Shown here piece after piece: positions 36,301 through 48,300 of a DNA stretch of 64,000 bases. This DNA is from Branchiostoma belcheri (Eukaryota; Chordata; Leptocardii; Amphioxiformes; Branchiostomatidae). The translations under genes and the position numbers were made by a program. The stretch lies in assembly GCF_001625305.1 (NCBI RefSeq), contig NW_017804353.1, positions 3,344,290-3,408,289 of the forward strand, written 5' to 3'. The notes below the pieces were generated by a model that made no database searches, was not told where the DNA came from, and was given only the letters and a program-made list of their open reading frames with translations. Positions within the stretch are counted from its first letter, which is position 1, and each line of letters opens with the position of its first letter.

Positions 36301-39300
36301 CAAGTGTTTAAATACAATCATTAATAGTTAATTCAGTAGTTCTGAAGTATAGAAACTGTGTGGTTCCAAAATGTCACAATAAGCTGTCCCTGTGTTGCCA
36401 TGGCAACAGCCCGAGGTCCCCTTTTGTCTGTAGTGACGTGTTTGAGGAACTTTCCTGTCTTGTCAAACATCTCCACACATTTGTTTCCACTGTCTGCCAC
36501 AATGATGTTCCCTGCCCTGTCTGTACAGATGCCACAGGGCAGGCATAGCTGACCTTCACCACTTCCCTCATCTCCAAACTTGAACTGAAACTGTCGGTCC
36601 TCGCTGTACACAAATACACAATGTTTCTCACAGTCTGACACAAGAATGTTCCCTTTTGTATCCACGGCGATGTAGATTGGGTTCTCTAACATTTGTCTTC
36701 TGTCAACAGCTTGAATACATGTCCCATCTGCCCTGAACAACAACACTTTGCCATGTGGACTGCCCCTGTCTCCTGTGGTGGTTTGTGTGATGAGGATGCA
36801 GTTCCTTCTGGTGTCCACTGCAACTCCTCTCCACCACCCAGAGTTCCCAAGGTCAATCTTTCTCAGTTCATTGCCATGTTTGTGGTACTGCACAGCTAAC
36901 TCAGTAAGACCTGACCTCCCCACCACCCACAGGTTCCCCTCCCCGTCCACGGCCACATCATGTGGGACCAAGTTTTGTTTGCTTGTCGTGAACTGTCTCA
37001 CAAACATTCCCTGCAGGGTGAAGACTTGGATTCTCTGATTCCAGCAGTCTGCGATAAAGATCTCCCCTTCATCTGACACTGTAGCACCAAAAGGAAGGTT
37101 GAACTGCCCAGTTTCCGATCCCTTCTCACCAAATGTGATGCTCTCAGTGTGACACTCCCCTTGTCTTTGGTTATGGTGATGATTCCTTCCACTCGTGGAA
37201 GCATTACTAGATGTAGGTACTTCCAAATTTAATGGTACAACTGCCATGTTTTAAAATTTTCTCCCTTCTACAAGTGGCAGCCAGACCTTAGGTCAAAGTC
37301 CATTTTCCACCATGTTTGTTTATGCTAAGGTTCAAAGGTTTGAGATATTATTATGCGCCATTTTTAGACTAATCTTAGCTGACCATGGGTTTGATATTTG
37401 AAAACTTTCTAAAACATATCATAAAATGTCCTGAAGCATAACATTGCTCACATTTATGTCATTTCAAGACTTGACATGGTCTTAAAACACAGAAGCAACA
37501 CCATAGCAACAGTAACCAAGGTGACCCACCTTTCTTCAGGAGGTGTTTGATGGTCTCCAGCATGAGCACGCTCTCCTGCATCATCATAGCAACCATTTTC
37601 AGTTTCCATAGCAACACCATAGCAACAGTAACCATGGTGACCCACCTTTCTTCAGGAGCAGGTGCTTGATGGTCTCCAGGGTGAGCATGCTCTCCTGCAT
37701 CATCTTCTCCACCTTGACGACGCGGTCGTGGAGACGGTCGTGCCTCCTCCTCACCCGCACGTCCAGACGGGACAGGTCCTCGCTCACCTGCTCATAGCTG
37801 CGGTGGAGGGGGGGAGAAAATCTTAAGGTGGAACATCTTGAAATCATGACTAATCCATTAATTTTGAACTACAAGTCTTGTATTTGACAATAAGAAAAAC
37901 TTATCTCCCTACTGTATAACCAGCAGTCTCCCCAGACATTTTCAGGGGAGAGGTGCACCCTACTCGATTGGTGCCGCTCTGCAAATCAGCAAGTCTTCAA
38001 AAACCCTAACCCTAACCCTCCCTAACTCTTATACAGTGTCACTAGCACCTGCCCCAAACTCACACGTCTGTCTGTGTCATCTGCTTGTTTTCCTGTTCAG
38101 TCTTTTTCTTCTCCCTGGAGTTGTAGCTGTGAGCGCAGGACTTCCAGAAACTGAACTTGTCCTCGTCAAGCTCGGCTCCATCAGGGATGTCTAACCCTCC
38201 ATCCACCATGTCCTGACTGGAGTAGGTCTTCTCACCGTATGCCACACGGACCTGGGAGGGAGGGAATAATCATTGAATGGATGAATGAATGAGTGAGTGA
38301 ATTGATGGATACATGCACATCAACCATCCCAACAACACACACAACCAACCAACCAACCACAACAACTTAAGCACTCATTACAAATAAAACAGTCATCCTA
38401 CCAATTAACCAACAAACTGACCAACCAACCACCCATCCACTCACCTTGGTGACAATGCGGCACTTCCAGCACCAGCACAGGTACCTCCCCAGCATGTAGA
38501 TGTAGTGAAACACGACCAGCGGTGGCGGCAGGCTGTCACGCCGGTCCAGGTCGATAATCAGTTTGTATCGCTGGTACATCCAGATTTCCCGCGACTCATC
38601 CTGTACTCTCTGATATGTCTTACTGAAAACCCAAGAAGGAGGAGACTATCAATGGTTTCCATAGCAACAGTAACTATAGTGGCCCGACTTTCTTCTACTT
38701 TCGAGAAGATCCTTGATGAGCATGCACTCCTGCAGCATCTTCTAAAATAAGTACAAGTTCACATACCAAGTTTCCATAGCATCTCTTTCCATAGTAACTT
38801 TGAAAGTAAACATTGCTATTAACTCTTAACATGTGTTAAGACCTCGAGTTACAAACAATGAGTGAATAACTTTGCTTTGACACAACAACTCTATGCACAT
38901 ATACATGTACTACTGGATGTTAAACTATAAAGGACACACCCACCACTCAAGGCAACCCCAACTTCATGACTAAGTCTTGAAGCACTGACTGCCTTTTTTG
39001 TCTTCTGAAGAAAGCAAACCAACTTACCTAAACATAGCGAAGAGTACAGTGAGCAGGCCAAAGCGCACACAGATGAGGTAGAAGGTGAGGGAGAGGTAGA
39101 GGTACCAGTGCCCCTCACACGCGTCTGAAGTCTCCGCAGGACAGGTTGGCATGGTAACGTTGGGGGAGTACCAGCTGGGAGGCTGGTTGGGCGGAGGCAC
39201 GACAATTAGGCCCTCACAGTTACCTGTACAGGTACAACAATGGACAGGTGTGTTACAGGTGTTACATTACAGGTGGGCATGGTAATGTTCAGTTCAATGA

Positions 39301-42300
39301 TCAGGCCCTCACAGTTACCTGTACAGATGATAATGGAAAGGGTTGTTGCTGACAGGTACAATGCTTGGGAGAGGCATCCGAGTATACCCCACCTTCCAGG
39401 TAGCCGTATGGAGTGAGCCATACATGCTGGCAGGGTCTCCAGACCTGCATATGTTGTCCAAACAAAAGCAATGATACTCTCTGGTGTAGTTATTGTTAAA
39501 ATATGTCAGATCATATATATATTAACTACATGTACATTCACTAGTACCTAGAAAGCTTTTAAGTTCAATCTGACCTTCCAGGTAGCCGTATGGAGTGAGC
39601 CAGACGTGCAGCCAGGGTCTCCACACCAGCATCTTCATCACATCACTGTCCAGCTCATGCCAGGGTTGGAGCAGGATCTGGGATACCACACCGTGGATGC
39701 ACATAAACACAACCAGCAGCCGGAAAAACACCAGCAGGTCGATCTGGATCTGGAACAAAGGGAAAAAACATTGTCACAAAATTTAATGTGATCTCGAAAA
39801 GAGGAGGAAAAATCTGGATCAGTGTGATCATTATTGACAGTGGCATGGTTGCAGCAGGATCTGTGACAGCACGCCGTGGATGCACATAAACACAACGAGA
39901 AGACGGAAAAACACCAACAGGTCGATCTGGATCTGGAAAAGGGAAAAATCTGGATCAGTGGGATCACTGTGTTTCTATCCAGCTCATTTTTGTGATCTGT
40001 GGAGAGAAAGAAAGAGACATTGATGTACAAATGTACACTACCAGCAGTTAGAAAACACCAACAGGTCAATCTGGATCTGAGGGACACATGATCTGGATTT
40101 TTGGGATCACCGATGTGCATCAAAATCTGTGGAAGCACGGGAACAACACAAATAGCCAGAAGAATGTGAATCTGGAACAATGTGGGTCTGATATGCAGCT
40201 GGAAGAAAAAAAAAGCTGATCTACTTCTGCTAGCCTGTATTCAACTTCCTTTAATTTTCATCACAAAAAAATTACCATTTTCCTGAGCATGACCAGCCTG
40301 GGTCCGAGCAGCAGACTGTTGGGGGCGAAGACGTAGAGCAGCCGTAGGAAGAAGAAGAACACCATGATGGCCATCAGCAGCTTGGCGTCCTTCGGGTGAG
40401 CGAACCCCACCCGCGTCCCCACCACCTTCATGAAGAAGTGCGCCACCCAGAACACCACGATCAAGGTCGTTTCCATGTAGAGCCAGTAGTTGTACTCACG
40501 ACTGGAGGACCGGCGAAACATCTGGGGAGAGGAAAAGGAAAACCAGAATTTCGAGAGTTATATTTTGCAATTAAAGCAATTATTATTATACACCATTTTT
40601 ACCTTCACATACATGTAGTCTAGACCAACATACTACTGCTCTCTTTATTCTTACTCAAAACACATTCATATTATTTGGTGACCAGCCCCTCCAACTCTGT
40701 CCTACCGCTAAGTCTTGCTACATAATGTAATCCAACACCACAGGGTGTCTGCTACAGCACCAGCTACATGTACTAGTAACATGATGGTGATGGCTGTCTG
40801 GTCCAGCTCATTGACTTTACTTGTTTTGAGATGGAGAACTGAGCAAAAACACGTGACCAGCCCCCCAACTCTGTCCTGCCACTTGCTACATAATGTTCCC
40901 TACAGGACACTGGGACCACAATCTCACCTCCGCGTCCCTGTAGATGGTGCGGATGAGCTCGACAATGGAAGTCGTCATCCACAGACTGATGCCCACGTCC
41001 AGCAGGGCGCTCCCACAGCCAGGCAGCAGCCCGGAGAGCGACAACAGGAACAGGAATATCATGTAACACAGCTGCAGACAAACAAACAAACAAAAAAGGA
41101 GCAGTTAATTTACTCATCGATCATTAACCAAGGTTGTGATCAGGACATCATAGAACCAGCCATGGAGGTCCTGTGTAGAAGAACCATAAAGTACTGCTAT
41201 CAGAGTGTTTAATATGCACATTTATGGTGACCAGCCCCTCAAAATCTGTCCTGCCACTTGCTACATAATGTACTAGTAACCCAACACCACAGGGTGTCTA
41301 CTACAGCACTAGTTGCCATTGTGAAAGCTGTCTGATCCAGGTCATTGTCATTTGTTTGGAACAGAAACTGACCAAAAACAATAATGTTTGTCTTATGTGA
41401 ACTCAAGATAATTTACATGATAAAATAGCCCAGCCTACCACGTGAGCCCAGTACTTGGTGATGGGAGCAGTCCACAGTGCCTTGATTCTGCGGAAGAAGT
41501 TGAGCATGCAGGTGTTGAGGGTGCAGTTGCACCTGTAGCCTGCACAGTAACGACAAGACGACTCACAACCTTCCTCCACCTGCCTCTCTACGTACGGATA
41601 TACCTGGGGAGGGAGTAGACATTGAGCCCAACTTGTTTTCTGGTTACCTTAGCAAGTTGGCCATTCAATGCCAGTTCAGCAGTACTTACATGTATCATCA
41701 ATACCCTTTCTACAATACATGTATGGGTACATCTCAGGATTATTACAATCAGCAGTGCTAATAAAAAATTCTCAGTTGTTACTGTAACATAGTTTAAATT
41801 TTGTGCATTAATAACTCTGCATAGAGGTCCATTGTCACTGATTCATCATTTATGTAAATTTCATTTCTGGCAGGGATGGTGTTCCTCTGTCAGCATGACA
41901 AGGACCACTTCTGTCATCCATCTGTAGTCACCTGTGTCCCCATGTGGCTGTAGAGTCCTGTTCTGGCGCCGAACAACTGGTCACAATGCAGGTGGGAGAG
42001 CAAAGCAGTGTTCACATGGGGCTGGCACTAGCCTGGCAGTACCCGTCTTGGGAGGGGTACATGTAGTTCTGACAGCAATGCCTTAAAGGTATTGTCACTT
42101 CAAACCTACCGGGCTCTGACTGATGCTGTTCTGGCTCTGCTGACTGCCCCGGAGGATCTCCCTCTTCCTCTGGGCCCTCCTCTGGTCCTCTGCACTCGGC
42201 CGCAGAAAACGGAAGTCGATGAACAGGAACATGGGGAAGATCAGGAAGGCACTCAGCAGGATCTGGAGACAAAAGATGGTTGTAATGAAAGTAAAGCTTT

Positions 42301-45300
42301 CAATTGGTTATTTAGTGAATTTTGTATGTTATCATGATAATACTTGTACATGTTGTACGTGACAGTGGTAGCCACCGCCAGCCTTGTTGCCGCCTGGCTA
42401 CGACATGTTATGCCTTGTTGCATTGTCGATGAAGTAAAACAAAGTAAAACAAAGTGACTGAATGTTAAGTTCTCTGACGCCTCCCTTGAGCCTTTTGGTA
42501 TTCTAGAAAGAAGAGCCTTTAGTTTTTTATAGATAATAAACAAACGTTTGTTTGTTTGTTTGCCAGCTGGGGAAGATGTTTGCCATCCTCTTCTTGATGG
42601 AAATCCCTTCCATGTACTTCCATTTTACCCATTTCTGACAGCAGGGGTGGGCGATGAACTTCTTACACTCAATATAGAATAAAAAACAAACGAACAAACC
42701 TTGAGCCAGCTGGGGAAGATGTTTGCCATCCTTTTCTTGACAGAAATCCCTCCCATGTACTTGCGCTTCACCCACTTCTGACAGCAGGGATGGGCGATGA
42801 ACTTCTTACACTTGCTGTCGTACGCGACCTCGATCGCCGTCTTCACCTTCCAGTCCGGAACCATCTCGTTTAAGATGTCCGTCGCCTTCTTGGTGGACTC
42901 CTTGTACCCCATGTCTAAGACACCGACGGCCAGGTCTTCATACTCACTGTTGTAACAATTTTGACAAAAATTTTATTTCCAGCAACATTGAAGTAGTTCC
43001 TGGACAGATTTCATTTGGAATTCTTACGTTAAACAAAAATCACACAGTTGTGACATCATCACTAAAAAGCTTTAAGCAAATCCTGCAATTTAATGTGCAA
43101 AGATTAGATATAACAGGTCGTTCAATGTGATATAGCTCACTGTTGCGATGTGATATAGCTCACTGCGTGTCTGCGAAGCTGGTGTGTTATGCCGAAAGAC
43201 GGTTATACGGGCTATACCGATACAGATACGTGTACATACGTGACGAGTGCGTGCATCTCCCTGCGCAGCGTGGCATCCTCCACGTACTTGGTGAGCGACA
43301 TGTAGACCCGGCGGATGTACAGGGCTAGCGGGATGGGGTCCTCCGACTGCTCCCAGATCACACGCACCAACCGCTGCTTGTTTACCAGGATCGCCCAGAG
43401 CAACAGGTCCATCATCACCTGAGGGGAGGGGGGCATTTATGATTATCATAGTCAAGAATTTTCCAAGTCATTCTTTAATTTCAGTCTACCGCAGCACAAC
43501 AGCACTGCTTTCTGTGTTGGCTTGCTTTTGACCAAATTGGAAAAACAACACCTTCTTCCAGACTTACATGTACACATTGTCAAGATCTATCATTATTGTT
43601 GTATGAGATTTTAAAAAAAGATGCCTTTTTCTAACCTCCACCCACCTTAGTTTTTTTCTGGAAGCTGAAGCACATGATGGCTGCCTTCTCCAGACTCGGC
43701 CGCTGCTTGTTCGGGCTCTCGTGGCAGAAGAAGTAAACGTCGACCTCTGCAAGTCTGCAGATTACCTTCTTAAGGGTCATCAGAAACTTCTCGGGGAGGA
43801 CCCCAAAATCCTGCAACATGAAAAAAATGTAACCTCAATCAACATTTATTCACCAGGTTACATCTCTACATTGCTTTGAGAAACAGTATTTTCAAGAGTT
43901 TTGCGGTGCACATTCCTTTTAACATATAGTTTAAGGGCAGCAGATACATTGTACATGAACATGTATATGGCAGAATTATGTTAGCAAACATTATCAATAA
44001 TAGTATCAAACAGTGTGTCTTTTCAAATTTAAAGCAAGCAGGAATTTGTTTTAGAGAAATCTGAACTCCTAGAAATTTAGAAAATTCTACAGTGTTTTAC
44101 ATTTTGTAATCCTCTGTGGCATGACAATATGTTCTTATTCTTAATCTTTATAGTTACTGTAAGATCAAGATATAGAATACACGTATTTACAAAAAATAAC
44201 ACTAGAGCTTAAAAATGCTGTACTTACAGGCAGGTTGTACCCCATGGCTCCAAACACTCCCTTGATAAACTCCCTGTCCTCTGCTTTCTGTCAACAAAAG
44301 GATAAGTTGTGTCAAAGGAAAAATTTGAAACTCATTAAATCATCCATGTCTTGTTCTACACCAAAAGATGGCATGATTTTGAAACTGTAGCCTCTATACC
44401 ATACAGCTTTAAATAGTATATTTACATTACCTTAAGATGATTTTAAATACGTACCTGGTGTCCAACATTTGGGTGCGGCAAACTGTACTTTTTAGTGGAC
44501 CAACTCCCTCAGCATGTATCTCTTTATTTGGTCAATTTCTACTCTTCCCGGACGCCTCCCAGAGCCTGGTAGAGGCTACAAAATGTATACTGTAAAAAAA
44601 AAAAAACTATAAATACCTCGAACAGTCTCCTGTATCTGTGCCTGGTCATGAAGTTTGCCGGGTCGAAGCCTTGAGACAAGAAAAGCTCCACAAACTCCTC
44701 CCGGTCCTTCTTCAGTAGAGCTTTCTCAAACAGCCGAGACGGGATCTGAGAAAAAAAACAATCATGTTCACTGATCTAATTCAAGTCTACCAACAGGGTC
44801 CTTTCAGTTTCAAACAGTCAAGTACAGGTGAGTTTACCTTGATGTACAGCCAGTACAGGTGACTTTACCTTGATGTTGTCGGGGAAATAAGGAGACTGGA
44901 AAATCTCGGAGAGCGCCAGGTCAGGTCTGTTCCACTGCAAGGTCAGCTGAAGGTCGCTCTGCACAACGTTGTCATCGGAAACATCTGCTTGGGCTGCAGA
45001 CATTAAAAAAGGTAGAAAAAAAAAAGAAAAAAAATTAGTTCATGTGATAAAAACCAAAGCAAAGTCGAATGTACCATAATTTTCAACACAAATTGTTGGG
45101 AATTACAGTTCATCATTATTATGCTTCAGAATATCTCATATCTCGTCTTCATCCAAACCCAGAGCAGGTCATAAGGACAGAGATCAGGCTCAATAAATGG
45201 AAAACTTGAACATGGAAAATCATGCATCTTCATGTATAGAGCACAGTAAGGGGACCAGAGTGTCCTTCAAACGTACCTTTCAAGATGGCGGTGAGGATGT

Positions 45301-48300
45301 ACTTATCCAGGTTCTCCAGGTCGTCATGGAAACTGTGCACCTCCAGGATGCTGAGGAACACCTGGTCCTCCTGATGGGGGGGGGGAGATGTGTGCAAGAC
45401 TTGGTAATTTGATTTGTTTTATTGAAATTGTAGCAATACAATACATGTGGGTCAGGCAGCTGTTGCTGGTGTCATGTCCCACACATAGAAACATATACAC
45501 GACAGAACGATGCTCATTTTTACTTGAGTTTCATGTAAGTGAGGAAAGTCGAGAAGTGCCTTTCCCAAGGGCACAAGATCGTGGCATGCCAGGACTCGAA
45601 CCTGGGAGCTCTTGGTTCTGAGTCGAGCACTCTGCCGTTATGCCACACGATCCGTCAAGGTGTGCAAAACTTTGTCATAAAGATTTAAGACATAAAGTAC
45701 CCGCATGACAAAACTTGTAGCTTAAACTCTGGAGGGAATTGCATCAATGCCAAGGAGCTTGTGACTCATCAGGCTCATCTTAAATATTTCAGAAATTGTT
45801 CTTAAGTTCAAGCTCAGATTAAATTTTAAAGAACCTGGTGTCAGATCAAGTTACCAATGAAATCATACAACTGTTACGGCTTACAGCTATGTGAGTGGTA
45901 CTTTGGGAGTATACAAGAAGAATAGTGAGCGAGTGAGCTACATGTACATGTACGTGAGTGAGCTACATGAATGAGATTGAGTGAGCGTGTGAGTACTGTG
46001 CATGTGTGTGTGTGAGTGAGTGAGTGAGTGAGTGAATGAGTGAGTAAGTGAGTGAGTTACTGTGTGAGTGACTGAGTGATTGAGCGAGTGAACTGTTACT
46101 GCATTCACTTTTCCTGTTTAGTGATTTGCACAAAACTAAATTTTCAAACACTTATTACAGACTTATCTGCCCTTGACCTTTTGAAGGTTAAATCAACAGG
46201 ATGAAGGTCACTCTGACCTTGATGGCATCGTTGACACAGTCGATGATGGACTCCTTCAGGTCCTGAACCTCCTCCTGAGACAGCTGGGGAAACGTCTTAA
46301 AGATCCGTCTGGACAGCTCCGCTCTTAAGTACTGCATCCAGTCTTCCTGGGCAGGTCTGCAGTAAAGACAGGGAGAAAAATCTTATAATATTGGGAAAAA
46401 TGTCTTTTAGAAATTACCATTCCTTAGAACTGTCTTAGAAGTTCTCAAGTACTGCATCCAGTCTTCCTTGGCAGGTCTGAAGTAAGGCTGAGAGGAACAT
46501 CTTAAAATGTCACTTGAGATGGATTTGATTCAAATACACATATTATGTAGTATGAAAGGCTAAGTACCACCAAATCCAGTCCCTCTGGGGAAGTCTGCTT
46601 TGAAGATAGAGAGGAATGCCTGTCTTAGCATGGTCTTAGACATGTCAGACTCTTATAGAAGTAACCATTCTTGACAGATTCCTTCTGTCCTGTAATAAAA
46701 AAAAAACTGACATTCCAAAGCCAAGTTTAATAAGGAAGAGTATTTTTATCGTCAATAATGTTTGAAATTGGGCATTTTTACATGGAATCGAATCAAACCC
46801 ATCTCCTACATGTTTAAGGGTAAGTTTCCCAGTACAATGACCCTGAAGGACTGTACAGTATGTCCTCCCAATGTCATGCATGTCGTGGCTTACAATGTAT
46901 AATATATCAACTCTTCTGTGTGAGCAAACCGGTTCAACTTTCACTATAGGAGTTCCACTAATGTCAACTATTTCACACGTCCCACAAGGAGGACTGAAAA
47001 CCACGGACAAATAAAAAGATCTTCATTGTGTAAACAATACCGATCCCTTCTGTGTTTAACATGGACTTGCAAATATAGAATTAGATAGGAAGGGCTTGTG
47101 GCTAGGCTAGTGTCAGACAATGGCATCCAAAGTGCCCGAGGACACAAAATTATACAGCAAAGTTTGTAATTAAAACTACTTCAAGCATCTTTTGTGGTAA
47201 CTTCAAATTGAAAACCTCTGACAAATCAAAGAAGCCGTAGGAATTTTGGCACATAGACGCATGACTGCTTATAGTACTATAGTCTCATCAGGAGTCAGCT
47301 TAAATGTTGTTTAAACATGCTTTTGGTATGCAAACCATTTCACAATCTTGTGTAAGGGAGCTTGAAAGTCCATTGGACAAATAGAAGGAACCTTAGAATG
47401 TAAACAAATACATCTCCTCTATGTTAACATAGCCCTGCGACTGTCAAATGGTTTTCAGACATTCACCAACAGAAGGCTGGGCATCCAAACTACAAGCTTT
47501 CAAATTGGCAAACTGCCTTCATGCACAAGGGAGAGTGAAAAGGAAACAGCCCTCAAGAGGCCACTGCAAACAATCTAATTCAAATTTGTTGGTGGTTGTT
47601 TTTTTCTTATTACATAAGTTGCTTGAAAACACTGTGAAATCAAAATTTCAAGACTGTTAGACAGCCTATGAATGTGACACACCTTAATACCCTTTTGGTA
47701 AGGTATTAGTACCATTACTTTGAAAATTTATTGCAGAGTCAAGGAAAGAAATGGGTGTAGCCTGCATGGCTGACACTGTGGCCCAACTCTTGCCTTGCCA
47801 GCAAAAATAGACCCAAAAGTCAACATTACCCAACCCTGTAGCTGGAGTGGTTTTTCCTTTGTAAGGCACCAGAGGGACAAGGCCATGACACTGGGCTTGT
47901 TTGGTGTCTCCAACGAATTTCACATCATTTAAACATTGTGTCAATATGAACTTGGTACTAAGAATATACACTATAGGTTATTCACCTTAGTTTTTGTCTT
48001 TTAATTTCTTCGGGATTGAAGCTTCTGGTTAAATGTATGTTGTGAATTTTACGTGACATTGACAATATAGGATTTTTATGATTTATAGTCAGCCTGTCTT
48101 TTAATAGATGACTTTGATGTATTTTTTACATTTTAATACATTTAATTTAATGTTATGATATAAGACAGAGTGGAATCAGAATTTAGAAGATTTGTCGGAA
48201 ACAGTCCTTACCTTTCTTTAATCTCCTCATAAGCAAAGGCCAGTAGATCAGCTGCCTTGCCACTCCCCTTCAGTAGCAGCACAGGTGTCTCCTGCTGCAC

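Larger units (their letters stand above)
39028..42262 (-). other. TRPM2-like transmembrane and pore exons
   Basis: Six exons give the membrane part. The hydrophobic segments are [108 protein letters not shown] and [20 protein letters not shown] Cys-rich stretch ([15 protein letters not shown]) precedes the first channel helix. The pore loop reads [14 protein letters not shown], where vertebrate TRPM2 has a FGQ-type filter before GYxxG. This supports a TRPM fold with an unusual pore. Confidence 0.75.

Noticed and set aside
38002..38024. Telomeric CCCTAA run as a chromosome end or fusion scar
   Set aside because: Only about three units inside an intron; too short to mean more than a microsatellite.
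45430..45655. True tRNA gene
   Set aside because: A- and B-box-like strings are present, but the body and tail match a SINE-like repeat and no full cloverleaf was evident by eye.
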